Assembly (NCBI GenBank): GCA_029565685.1
Contig: JAKQNR010000009.1
Location: forward strand, 1 to 64,000
From: a bacterium
Lineage (GTDB): Bacteria > Zhuqueibacterota > Zhuqueibacteria > Residuimicrobiales > Residuimicrobiaceae
Direction of reading: 5' to 3'
Length of the DNA stretch: 64,000 nucleotides
The translations under genes and the position numbers were made by a program. Shown piece after piece: positions 36,962-45,386 of the stretch (positions are counted from its first letter, which is position 1; every line of letters starts with the position of its first letter). The notes beneath the pieces are model-generated. The model was not told where the DNA came from. It did no database searches and saw only the letters and a program-made list of their open reading frames with translations.

Positions 36962-37609
36962 TTATAAAACCATTTTTTCCAAATACTTTAACAATTCGGC
37001 ATGCGATTCTAATATAACGTCGGCCTGGGATAAATGTTCCCTGGCCAAGGTGGTGGTAAGGGCGATGCAAAACATGCCGGCGCTCTTGGCCGCTTCGATG
37101 CCAAAGGGGGCGTTTTCCACCACCACGCAAGAGTCCGGCGCTACGCCCAGGCGTTCAGCCGCCACCAGAAACGGATCCGGATACGGCTTGCCGCGGGTGT
37201 AATCCCCCTGCTTGATCACAACCTGAAATCGCTGCAGCAATGCCGGCTCGATCACATGCTGCACGTTTGCCAGGGTAGTGCCCGTGGCAACCGCACGGAC
37301 CAGCTGGTGGCGGTCGCAAAAATTCAGAATGGAAGCGATTTCAGGATAGGGTTTGCAGTCGCAGATGCGTAAAAAGATCTCGTTCCTCTCCGCCATATAC
37401 TGCTTGGCGGTTTCATCATCCAGCTCGACGCCATGGCGACGCGCCATGGCTTGAACGATGCGAAAAGCCGGGGAGCCTTCATGCAGGCGCATCACCTGCT
37501 CATCGGCGACCAGACCGCGGGGCTGCAGCACGCGCTGCCAAGCGGCGTAATGAAAAGGAATCGTAAACGCCAGTACTCCGTCGAAATCAAATATAATCGC
37601 TTTGATCAA
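36962..37609 (-). CDS. HAD-family phosphatase (beta-phosphoglucomutase-like)
   Basis: 215 residues. Motif I is IFDFDGVLA (nucleophile Asp8, acid Asp10), motif II ATGTT, motif III Lys in GKPYPDPF, motif IV VVVENAPFGIEAAKSAGM. The helical cap lies between residues 16 and 85, the class I type of phosphoglycolate phosphatase/beta-phosphoglucomutase. Substrate unknown. The start is TTG 37609, overlapping the tryptophanase stop by four bases (TTGA) with GGAGGAAG just upstream, so it is translated by coupling to tryptophanase. Confidence 0.87.
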   Translation of the reverse strand: MIKAIIFDFDGVLAFTIPFHYAAWQRVLQPRGLVADEQVMRLHEGSPAFRIVQAMARRHGVELDDETAKQYMAERNEIFLRICDCKPYPEIASILNFCDRHQLVRAVATGTTLANVQHVIEPALLQRFQVVIKQGDYTRGKPYPDPFLVAAERLGVAPDSCVVVENAPFGIEAAKSAGMFCIALTTTLAREHLSQADVILESHAELLKYLEKMVL

Positions 37610-38982
37610 TCCACTTCCTCCAGCCGGGCGGTAAAATGGCGCAACAGCGGCGCCTGGTGAACGATGCGCAATCCTTTGACGGCCTTGCGGTTTCTATACA
37701 ATTCAACAATCGATTCGGCGACGTACTGCATATGCATGGATGTGTAGACCCGGCGGGGGATGGCCAGCCGGACCAGTTCCAGCTCGGGGAATTGTTCCCG
37801 GCCCGAGTGCGGATCCCTGACGCCGAACATGAGGCCGCCGATTTCGATCGCGCGAATGGCGGCCTCCCGGTAAAGGGCACAGGCGAGCGCCTGTCCGGGA
37901 AACTGCTCGCGCGGCAAATGGGGCAAAAACTTTTTCGCGTTCAAAAACACCGCATGTCCGCCGACGGGTTTCACTATAGGGATGCCGGCCTGGTCGAGCA
38001 AATCGCCCAAGTAGTGAACCTGACCGACGCGATAGGCCAGATACCCTTCGTCCACCCCTTCCTGCAGACCGCGGGCGATGGCCTCGAGATCGCGGCCGGC
38101 CAGACCGCCGTAGGTCGGAAATCCTTCCAGCAGGATGAGCAGATCGGCGCACTGTTCCGCCCAGGCGTCGTCGTTCAGGGCGAGAAATCCGCCGATGTTG
38201 ACCAGGCCGTCTTTTTTCACGCTCATGGTGCAGCCGTCGGCCAGACTGAACAGTTCGCGAGCGATCTCTTGAATGTCGCGGCCGCTGTAACCGGGTTCAC
38301 GCTGCTGAATGAAATAACAATTCTCCGCAAACCGGCAGGCGTCGATGAAAAAGGGCCGATGATATTTTTTTGCGAGGGCGCTGACGCAACGAAGATTCTC
38401 CATGGAGACCGGTTGGCCGCCGACGCTGTTGTTGGTAATGGTCATCATGATCAACGGAACCCGGTCAGCATCCTCCTGCTGCAGCAATCGTTCCAATTTC
38501 TGCGTATTCATGTTGCCCTTGAATGGATGCTCCCGCTCAGGATCATGGGCCTCCTCGATGACCAGATCCATCGGCACTCCCTGACGGTGCAGCACATTGG
38601 CTCGAGTGGTGTCAAAGTGGGTGTTGTTGGGCACCACATCACCCGGCCGTACAGTCACGGAGAACAGCAAATGCTCAGCAGAACGCCCCTGATGCGTGGG
38701 GAGGATGTTTTTAAAGCCAAAGATCGAGCGAACCGATTCTACAAAATGGTAATAGTTTTTACTGCCGGCGTAGGATTCATCGCCCAGCATGATTCCGGCC
38801 CATTGGTTATCGCTCATGGCCGACGTGCCGCTGTCGGTGAGCAAGTCCACATAGATGCTTTCAGCGGGCAGACGAAAGACATTGAAGCCGGCTTCCCGGA
38901 TCAGCCGATCGCGCTGCTCACGGGTGGTTTTCCGGACAGGCTCGACGACTTTGATGCGAAAAGGTTCTGGGGGAAAGCGCAT
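37606..38982 (-). CDS. tnaA: Tryptophanase (PLP-dependent beta-eliminating lyase)
   Basis: 458 residues, collinear with tyrosine phenol-lyase and tryptophanase. The PLP lysine is Lys257 in MSVKKDGLVNIGG. Two positions separate the two enzymes: Asp124 in HFDTTR is Asp in tryptophanase and Thr in tyrosine phenol-lyase; Ile381 in RAIEIGG replaces the tyrosine-binding Arg381 of tyrosine phenol-lyase. Both favour tryptophanase, which gives indole, pyruvate and ammonia. No tnaC-like leader or tryptophan permease gene is seen next to it. It is followed by the overlapping HAD phosphatase gene and preceded by the HD/PdxJ-like pair. Confidence 0.9.
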   Translation of the reverse strand: MRFPPEPFRIKVVEPVRKTTREQRDRLIREAGFNVFRLPAESIYVDLLTDSGTSAMSDNQWAGIMLGDESYAGSKNYYHFVESVRSIFGFKNILPTHQGRSAEHLLFSVTVRPGDVVPNNTHFDTTRANVLHRQGVPMDLVIEEAHDPEREHPFKGNMNTQKLERLLQQEDADRVPLIMMTITNNSVGGQPVSMENLRCVSALAKKYHRPFFIDACRFAENCYFIQQREPGYSGRDIQEIARELFSLADGCTMSVKKDGLVNIGGFLALNDDAWAEQCADLLILLEGFPTYGGLAGRDLEAIARGLQEGVDEGYLAYRVGQVHYLGDLLDQAGIPIVKPVGGHAVFLNAKKFLPHLPREQFPGQALACALYREAAIRAIEIGGLMFGVRDPHSGREQFPELELVRLAIPRRVYTSMHMQYVAESIVELYRNRKAVKGLRIVHQAPLLRHFTARLEEVD

Positions 38983-39073
38983 GGGGCCTCTGAATTGAAT
39001 ACATGGCGGCCCGACGCAACGCCGGCGGCTGCAAGCGGCGTCCGGGCGGCGGTCAGGCTGATTTCCGCTGCGG

Positions 39074-39610
39074 TTATTTCAGCGGCTCAAAATTCATAAA
39101 ATCGGCGTGATGGACGATAATGCTTTCCGGAGTGCGATAGCCGCTATCGCCCTCTTTGGCGTGCGTAGCGATGATATGGACCACAGCGTCGGGCAGGTCG
39201 TGGCCGGCGGCCAAGGCGGCGCCGCTGAAGGGATGGCGCAACAGCCGGCCGTTTTCGCTCTTGACGAAGCGGCCGTCCTCCACCTTGTATTCCAGCAATT
39301 TGCCGATATCGTGCAGCAGTCCGCCGCTCACCACCCAATCCAGATTCAGCACAGGGCCGCGCGGATACTGCGCATTAAAGATTTTTGCCGCCGCTGCAGC
39401 CATCTGCGTCACGCTGCGGACATGGGTGCGGAACGAGACCGGACAGTCGCTGATGAGAAGGGTGAACGGCAGCCGATCGAGATCTTCCAGACTCCAGCCG
39501 CCTCGGTTCATGGCGTCCAGCCAGCAGCGAACCGTTTTTTGCCGCAGCCCCTCCTCCTGAATCCAGTCGAATTCAGGAAACAGGGAACGCAATTTTTTCT
39601 CCTGCATCAT
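39074..39610 (-). CDS. HD-domain phosphohydrolase-like protein
   Basis: 178 residues. HD superfamily metal ligands: His in FRTHVRSV, HD in GGLLHDIGKLLEY, His in GHDLPDAVVHIIATHAKEGD and a late VHHADFMNF Asp. These enzymes are cytoplasmic metal-dependent phosphohydrolases or nucleotidases. The tandem ATGs at 39610/39607 follow GAGG. The start is only eight bases after the stop of the PdxJ-like gene, so the two are surely co-transcribed. Substrate unknown. Confidence 0.82.
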   Translation of the reverse strand: MMQEKKLRSLFPEFDWIQEEGLRQKTVRCWLDAMNRGGWSLEDLDRLPFTLLISDCPVSFRTHVRSVTQMAAAAAKIFNAQYPRGPVLNLDWVVSGGLLHDIGKLLEYKVEDGRFVKSENGRLLRHPFSGAALAAGHDLPDAVVHIIATHAKEGDSGYRTPESIIVHHADFMNFEPLK

Positions 39611-39618
39611 GCAGAACC

Positions 39619-40329
39619 TCACTTGCCGATCAACTGCGATTTGAAATGGATGACCGCACGATCGATGCCGACCAACAGGCTGCGGCTGATGATCGCTCGG
39701 CCGACGTTGCACTCTTCGATAATGTCGATGCTGCCGATTTCGCGGATGTTTTGATAGGACAGCCCGCGTCCGGCCGAGACGCCCATGCCGAGTTTGTGCG
39801 CCGCCAGGGCCACGGAACGGATGCGCTCTACGTGCTCGGTCATGGTGCCCAGATCCTCGACCAGTGAAAAGGGAAAGGTGTTGATCTGCACATAGTCCAT
39901 GCCGGCGCGCGCCGCGGCCCGCACCTGGTTGTTCTCCGGCGCGATCAGCGCATTGACGACGATGTTGTTGGCGCGCAGGGTAGCCGCCACCTCCTCGATA
40001 TATTCGAGGTTGGCGTCCACATCCAGAGACGCGGACTCGTCCTCCACCGCCGGCAGCAGCGTGACCATGTCAGGCAGCGTGCGAATCGCCTTTTTCACCA
40101 TCTCGTCTTCCAGCGGGATGGCCAGGTTGAGATGGGTTTTCACGACCTCCTTGAGCACATGCAGGTCACGATCGCTGATATCCGATCGATTGGGCGCCCA
40201 GCACACCACGATGCCGTCGATGCCGGCGATCTCGGCGGCCATGGCCACATTGACCGGATCCGGCTCCCGTTTTTTATTGAGCTGGCGCAATTGCGCCACC
40301 TGGTTGATGCACAAACATAATCTGGCCAT
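39619..40329 (-). CDS. PdxJ-like protein with replaced active site
   Basis: 236 residues, alignable by eye over the full length to pyridoxine 5'-phosphate synthase (EPDPVNVAMAAEIAG; DISDRDLHVLKE; GMDYVQINTFPF; CNVGRAIISR). Yet the three E. coli catalytic residues are all replaced: His45 is Cys43, Glu72 is Ala70, His193 is Arg188. Substrate-site positions are also altered: the D-H of NIDH is Asn9-Gln10, Arg47 is Ala45, His52 is Asp50, and His216 is Arg211. The TIM-barrel phosphate site outline remains. It therefore probably does not make PNP by the known mechanism; a new reaction or a binding role is possible. AGGAGAGG precedes the ATG. Confidence 0.85.
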   Translation of the reverse strand: MARLCLCINQVAQLRQLNKKREPDPVNVAMAAEIAGIDGIVVCWAPNRSDISDRDLHVLKEVVKTHLNLAIPLEDEMVKKAIRTLPDMVTLLPAVEDESASLDVDANLEYIEEVAATLRANNIVVNALIAPENNQVRAAARAGMDYVQINTFPFSLVEDLGTMTEHVERIRSVALAAHKLGMGVSAGRGLSYQNIREIGSIDIIEECNVGRAIISRSLLVGIDRAVIHFKSQLIGK

Positions 40330-40419
40330 ACCGCTTCCTCTCCTGATTGAAAACCCCGGCCGCCGGATTCAGCGTTTTCCTCGGCGCCGTTTCCACTGAG
40401 CGGCTGTTCGCCGCACTCC

Positions 40420-41571
40420 CTATGGTACCACATCGGTGATGGAGACAAACTCGATGCCGCGCGCCTGCAGGCGCGGCATCATCTCCTGCAGAACCCGCAG
40501 CGTCCGTTTGCGCAGATGGCCGATGGCGACCACCTGCCCGTTGCTGACCGCCAGATCGGCCATTTTATGCAACTGACTTCGAATGAAATCCGGATTATCT
40601 TCGGCATCGATGAACAGCTGATTCGCCGCCGCCGGCAGGTGCAGCGACCGGGCCACCTCCACCGCCACGCTGGCGCTGTTAGTCCGGCTGTCGATAAAAA
40701 TCTTGTTCTGCCGCTTCAATTCCTCCAGCACGGTTTTCATGATCGCCCTGTCCGCTGTCACCTTGGAGCCCTGGTGGTTATTCATGCCCACTGCCGCAGG
40801 CAGTTGGGTGAAAGCGCTGCGCACGCGCAGCCGGATTGTTCCTGGATCATGGCGGGAAAGGATGGTGAACCCGTCGTCTGCGTATTTGCCCTCCTCCGGC
40901 TCCATGGGCATATGCACCAGAATGGTGTGGTTGGTCAGCGCCGCCTCGCGCGCCACCTGTTGGCTGTTGTCCAAGCCGGGGATGATGGAGATGGTGAGCG
41001 GATAACCCAGCAGAAGAAATTCCTTCACCAGGCTGTTGTAGGCATAGCCGAAATCATCGATGATGATGGCCGCCTTGCCGGACACGGTTTTTAATCCGCT
41101 GCGCCGCCATAGAGTGACCCGGCGGGCCAGCTTGTCATCCACCAGCAGATCGGCATCGATCCGGCTATGGACCCGGTCATCCTTGATGTGTTCCAATCGT
41201 CCATCCACGTCATCCAACCGCCGGCGCAGCTCTGAAAGGAACTCGATCAAAGGCATCTCTTTGGGCACTGTAGCCGAATAAGCGCTGCCCGAGTCGTGAA
41301 TCAGATTCTCGCGAATATGAAATTCGGCAAGCAGACGGGTGAGAATCTCCACCGCGGCCGCGGCCGCCTTGGGGTCCGCCTCGACAACCGGCGGCCGCGT
41401 CGCTGGGGGCGTCGGCGTTGCCGGCCGCGCCGCCTCCTCGGCAGGTGGCGGCGATCCGGCAGACCGCCAGGTCGCCATGCGGATCGTCCCCAGGACCACG
41501 GCGGAGATCGACAGAACGATGATCCACTTCGTCAGCCGGTCGAAAGGTAGCAGCGGCAGCCTTCTTTTCAT
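40420..41571 (-). CDS. Divergent polysaccharide deacetylase (YibQ-like)
   Basis: 383 residues. One N-terminal membrane segment (about 15-32), a Pro/Ala-rich linker (40-65), a helical region, then the divergent polysaccharide deacetylase domain from residue 168: KAAIIIDDFGYAYNSL (metal Asp-Asp), TISIIPGLDNSQQVA, ILVHMPMEPEE, VGMNNHQGSKVT (metal His), FIDSRTNS. This COG2861 family acts in the periplasm; substrate is unknown though a cell-wall role is often assumed. It ends about 90 bases before the PdxJ-like gene. Confidence 0.88.
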   Translation of the reverse strand: MKRRLPLLPFDRLTKWIIVLSISAVVLGTIRMATWRSAGSPPPAEEAARPATPTPPATRPPVVEADPKAAAAAVEILTRLLAEFHIRENLIHDSGSAYSATVPKEMPLIEFLSELRRRLDDVDGRLEHIKDDRVHSRIDADLLVDDKLARRVTLWRRSGLKTVSGKAAIIIDDFGYAYNSLVKEFLLLGYPLTISIIPGLDNSQQVAREAALTNHTILVHMPMEPEEGKYADDGFTILSRHDPGTIRLRVRSAFTQLPAAVGMNNHQGSKVTADRAIMKTVLEELKRQNKIFIDSRTNSASVAVEVARSLHLPAAANQLFIDAEDNPDFIRSQLHKMADLAVSNGQVVAIGHLRKRTLRVLQEMMPRLQARGIEFVSITDVVP

Positions 41572-41596
41572 GCACGATCCCGAATCATTCTGCCTC

Positions 41597-42199
41597 TCAA
41601 TTGCCGAACGCCGCCCGCACCGCGCTCCAGGTCGGCTGGCTGGCGGTGGCGTAATCGGTCCAGCGATGGATGTACCACATGTTCTCCACGGAACGAATCA
41701 GGCGGAATTCGATCTGCCCGCGGGTTTTCGCCAGGCCGAGGGCCGTCTGACGCTGATGCCGCAGCGTGAGCTCGTACTCTTGCACGAGAATCACCGAATC
41801 CTGATACACGCTCTCGCGCAAAGAGGTCAAGACTAATTGACTGGTGGAATCTTTCGGCAGATAAAGCATCAGCTGATTCAGATAGATGCGCTCTTCCTCA
41901 TATCCCCAGTTTCTGAAAACGCCGGGATTTGCGGCGTTGACCGATTGTTCCGGAATAAAGAGGAACCGCCGGCCGGCCTTGCCGGTGTCCGCCAGGCAGC
42001 GCAGATAGTTCTGCGGATTTTTTTCTGCAATCGCATTGCGCAGATTGATCAGTACATAACTGGACGACGTGGGTTGGATCCAGCTGGATTGCTGGTTGAT
42101 CGGCGGCTCCGGGTCACGTGTGGCGAACGGCGATTGGCAGGCCAGCGCCAGCAGCGTCATCCACCCCATCCACCTGAGTCCTTTTGCACAACGCGTCAA
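41597..42199 (-). CDS. Lipoprotein, possible NTF2-like fold, second copy
   Basis: 200 residues if started at TTG 42199, which has GGAAGGA upstream and gives a short basic n-region before the lipobox LLALAC; ATG 42238 would overlap the GalT-like gene. The mature part has a helix NLRNAIAEKNPQNYLRCLAD, a strand-rich core and WYIHRWTDY near the end. The order of elements recalls the lipoprotein at 26554-27105. Function unknown. This type of secreted NTF2-like protein seems common in FCB-group genomes (family recollection, not checked). Confidence 0.6.
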   Translation of the reverse strand: MTRCAKGLRWMGWMTLLALACQSPFATRDPEPPINQQSSWIQPTSSSYVLINLRNAIAEKNPQNYLRCLADTGKAGRRFLFIPEQSVNAANPGVFRNWGYEEERIYLNQLMLYLPKDSTSQLVLTSLRESVYQDSVILVQEYELTLRHQRQTALGLAKTRGQIEFRLIRSVENMWYIHRWTDYATASQPTWSAVRAAFGN

Positions 42200-42227
42200 G
42201 ACAGATCCTTCCGCAAACGATGCGGAT

Positions 42228-43562
42228 TCAGGTTTCAAAATCGTTTTTATAGTACAACAGCGAATTCGGCCGCACCGGACATTCCTCAGCGATCAGCAAT
42301 CGGCCCAGTCGCCCCTGATAGCGCAATTCGAACAAACGCGGAACCAGCTTGTCGCGCAATTCGGTCAACGACATTGGATTGACATAGATCTTGGTGCCGC
42401 CTTCAAATCCGGCGGCGATGTTGATGCGCCATTTGATGAGAATATGCCAGGGGATGGGAATGGTGGAATCAAACGGCCGGTAATACCACTCTTCGTTGCA
42501 GGAGATGTTGGCGCCAGAGGCCACATGCACCGCATGCACCACATCGCTGAACCCGCGCAGCTCTTCTTCCGTGTGGTTGCAGGGCCGACAGTTGATGCTT
42601 TTTGAATAGATGGCGATGCTGGGGTGGCGATGGCCCAGATCGACAAACGCCACCGCGTGATCGTTCTCACACAGCACATAGTTGTTGTAAGCGGCGTAAT
42701 TGGCCGCATACTCGTTATACATGTTCGGATTGCGATAGGCCATATTCAGTTCGCCCTCCAGCGACACGCCCCATTCATCCAGGCCGCACAGCTGTTTGTG
42801 CAGATGGTCGAACGAAGCGCCCGCCTCCTTGAGCCAGTTCTGATACACGGCGATGTAGCGGACATAACGGTTGTTGGCCTGAATATCGGACATGGCGGCA
42901 AGGGTGAAACGGAAATAATCAAAATGTTCGTCCGGGGTTAATTCGCCGGAGGAGCACAACTGGGAGTCCCACTCGGCGCCGGGCCGGTAATGCCGGCTGG
43001 GGATCACCAGCTCATGAGCGCCGCCGAAAAAAGCGTCGGTCAGATCATACTTGCGCTCCAAAGGAAACCGCTGTATCTCCTCGTCGGTCAATCCGGAATA
43101 TTTCAGCTTTAGATCCACGACGGAAAGAGCGTGTTCACGTCCGCGGTCCGTGGACAGGTAGCGCTCTTTCCAGGAACGGTTTTTCTCCGACAGCCGGTAA
43201 TTGAAATTTTTCTTCCAATAGTCGATGGTGACAATTTCAAAAAGATTGGCGATGCGGCGGAACAGAGCCCCCTCGGCCAATCCCTCCTCAGCCTGCAGCC
43301 GGTCGCGAATCACCCGGCCGCCCTCGGCAAAGACCATGCGGGATTTTTCCGGCGGCGTATTCTTATGCCGGCCGGGACAAAAATTGCAGTAATCCTCCGG
43401 TTGACGGACCTCGATCCGTTGCGCCGTGGAGGGAATGCCGGTGAAAATGGGGCGGCTCTTGCGGCCTGGGATAAACCAAACCTCTGTGCCGGTGAACGGA
43501 TTGACGTGCTTCTCCGTCCCGTCCGGCATCACTCTCACCATGGTCCTGTCAATGCGATCCAT
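42228..43562 (-). CDS. Galactose-1-phosphate uridylyltransferase-like protein (DUF4921-like)
   Basis: 444 residues. CNFCPGRHKNTPPE near residue 60 looks like the zinc or structural Cys/His cluster of GalT-type proteins, and GASFDHLHKQL near residue 255 gives the HIT-superfamily H-x-H of the nucleotidyl-transfer site. A second CRPCNHTEEE cluster lies near residue 330. It should be a cytoplasmic nucleotidyltransferase or phosphorylase of the GalT branch; the sugar phosphate is uncertain, and no galE or galK lies nearby. ATG 43562 is used; ATG 43541, with AGGACC upstream, is an equally good start. Confidence 0.75.
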   Translation of the reverse strand: MDRIDRTMVRVMPDGTEKHVNPFTGTEVWFIPGRKSRPIFTGIPSTAQRIEVRQPEDYCNFCPGRHKNTPPEKSRMVFAEGGRVIRDRLQAEEGLAEGALFRRIANLFEIVTIDYWKKNFNYRLSEKNRSWKERYLSTDRGREHALSVVDLKLKYSGLTDEEIQRFPLERKYDLTDAFFGGAHELVIPSRHYRPGAEWDSQLCSSGELTPDEHFDYFRFTLAAMSDIQANNRYVRYIAVYQNWLKEAGASFDHLHKQLCGLDEWGVSLEGELNMAYRNPNMYNEYAANYAAYNNYVLCENDHAVAFVDLGHRHPSIAIYSKSINCRPCNHTEEELRGFSDVVHAVHVASGANISCNEEWYYRPFDSTIPIPWHILIKWRINIAAGFEGGTKIYVNPMSLTELRDKLVPRLFELRYQGRLGRLLIAEECPVRPNSLLYYKNDFET

Positions 43563-43577
43563 AAGGCGTCAACCCGG

Positions 43578-45239
43578 TCATTGCGTGATGAATTGCCGGA
43601 CAAAGCAGCGGGCGCTGAGCGGCTGGCCGGTGGCCCTGGTGATCATCTCATCCCAACGATAGCGGCTCGCCGGCTTAAAGATCCGATTCCTCAGCGTATC
43701 GCCGAGAGCCGTACAGCCGACCGCGCTCCACGCACCGCCCGCAGGCGCCGGCAATGAGTTCTTCACATAATCGGTGAGCTGAGAGGCAAACAGCTCGCCC
43801 AACAAATAGTTGTGATAATAACACGGCGCAATCGTAAAGTGGATCTTGGCCGCCCAATCCGGCTCGTGACGGTCAAGGGGCGGATGAATCATCTGATATT
43901 TTTCCACCAGCCGCCACCACAATCGGTTCAGATCCTGATCCGGGTCGGCGTACAGCTCTTTTTCAAAATAATACATCACCATAGTCCAACGGGCAAAGAT
44001 CAACTGCTTGGCGGCCATGGAGGAAGCAGACGCCTCTTTGATCTTTTCATATTCAGCCGGCGGCAGGTTCAGCATGTCCCGCATCCATTCGGGCTGACGG
44101 CTGAAACGGCCGAAAAACATGGCGATCGCCTCGGTGGTGAATGCATGAGCGGGCTGGCGCAGCAGATAGGGCAGCGATTGATCGTGATAGCGATCATAGG
44201 TTGCATGCCCCAGTTCATGCAACAAGGTCTCCATCCAGCGTTCGTTGTTCTGCAGATTACACAGAATGCGCACATCGCCGCAGCGGTCGATGTCCGTGCT
44301 AAAGGCGTGCGGATTTTTACCGTCGCGTTCATAAAGATCGCTGTTGGCCAGAATATCAGTTACATCCAGACCAATGCCGCTGTAAAAACGCATGGCCAGC
44401 TGTTTCACATCCTGGCCCGCATAATAGAGGTCCGGATCGAACGAGCCATCGGCCGGCGCTTCCTGAAAAAAGGGGTCCTGATAATGCCACGGCGCCAGGC
44501 CAGATATAGCGATATGGAACTTGTCAGCCAGCTTTTCATCCATCTGCCGGCGCAGCCTGATGAAAGGCGCCTGGCTCAATTCGAACAACTCGGCGAAAAC
44601 CCGCTCCACCTCCTCCTGGCTCTGCTCAGCCAGGTGCAGCGACAGGGCGTGATAATCCTTGAAACCCAAGCTGCGCGCCGCCTGATTGCGCAGACGGACC
44701 AGTTCGAGCAGGTCCTGTGCAATCCGGCCGCCCACCTGCTTGCTCGCCTCCCAAGCCGATCGCCTCTTGCCGGCATCGACCTCATTCTTGAATATCTCAT
44801 CGATCCGGCCGGCGCTCACCGCCGCGCCGTCGATCTGACCGCGAAAAGTGCTGAAGGTCTGCTCCACCTCTGCAGCCCGTTCAACCATTCGCTTCAGCAG
44901 CTCGGGATCGATCTGATTTTCCATATAAGCGTTGACCAGCAGCTGCAGCTGACGGGCTTGCAGAGGGTCGGTGATGCCGCCGTTCTTTTGCAATCGGGTC
45001 AAAAATTCAAAGGCTTGGCGATCGCTGTAGATCCGCCTGAGCTGCAGATTCAACGCCGCATAACGGCTGTAAGCGGCTGAATCGCCGCTGCAGGCCGCCT
45101 GCCAGTAAGCCAGGTTGGCCTCCTTTTGCAGCGGCTGAACCTGCGCCACATGCGCAGCGATGAACTGTCTCAAGGCGTCCTCTCCCGTATGCGCACAGGA
45201 CAGGGCCAGCACGCAAACCATGCCAAAAAACTTTTTCAT
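43578..45239 (-). CDS. M2-family metallopeptidase (ACE-like), lipoprotein
   Basis: 553 residues from ATG 45239 (CGGAG upstream). Signal peptide with a lipobox-like ALSC. The zinc site is LLHELGHATYDRYH (HExxH) with the third ligand Glu in FTTEAIAMFFG, as in angiotensin-converting-enzyme-type dipeptidyl carboxypeptidases. The protein is almost wholly helical. It probably trims peptides in the periplasm. The end lies 15 bases upstream of the GalT-like start. Confidence 0.88.
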   Translation of the reverse strand: MKKFFGMVCVLALSCAHTGEDALRQFIAAHVAQVQPLQKEANLAYWQAACSGDSAAYSRYAALNLQLRRIYSDRQAFEFLTRLQKNGGITDPLQARQLQLLVNAYMENQIDPELLKRMVERAAEVEQTFSTFRGQIDGAAVSAGRIDEIFKNEVDAGKRRSAWEASKQVGGRIAQDLLELVRLRNQAARSLGFKDYHALSLHLAEQSQEEVERVFAELFELSQAPFIRLRRQMDEKLADKFHIAISGLAPWHYQDPFFQEAPADGSFDPDLYYAGQDVKQLAMRFYSGIGLDVTDILANSDLYERDGKNPHAFSTDIDRCGDVRILCNLQNNERWMETLLHELGHATYDRYHDQSLPYLLRQPAHAFTTEAIAMFFGRFSRQPEWMRDMLNLPPAEYEKIKEASASSMAAKQLIFARWTMVMYYFEKELYADPDQDLNRLWWRLVEKYQMIHPPLDRHEPDWAAKIHFTIAPCYYHNYLLGELFASQLTDYVKNSLPAPAGGAWSAVGCTALGDTLRNRIFKPASRYRWDEMITRATGQPLSARCFVRQFITQ

Positions 45240-45310
45240 GACAACACTCCGAGATAACCTAATATATAGTTTACTAAAAATGCGAACGATTTCCAAGGCA
45301 ATTTTCTTGC

Positions 45311-45339
45311 TTGAAAACCTGCCGCAGGAAAGGTATATT
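45311..45339 (+). promoter_or_regulatory. Sigma-70-like promoter of the serine hydrolase gene
   Basis: TTGAAA (45311-45316), 17-base spacer, TATATT (45334-45339), 47 bases before the ATG at 45387, in the divergent gap with the M2 peptidase gene. Confidence 0.6.
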
Positions 45340-45386
45340 GAGCTGAATCAGCGGCGGTCGACGAACCAAAACGAAAGAGTTGAACG

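Noticed and set aside
37636..39099. Long plus-strand open frame of 487 codons opposite the tryptophanase gene
   Set aside because: It mirrors the tryptophanase coding frame; no domain or ribosome-binding site, and the minus strand is clearly coding. High GC bias produces such antisense frames.
43812..45080. 422-codon plus-strand frame opposite the M2 peptidase
   Set aside because: Antisense shadow with no start signal or family feature.
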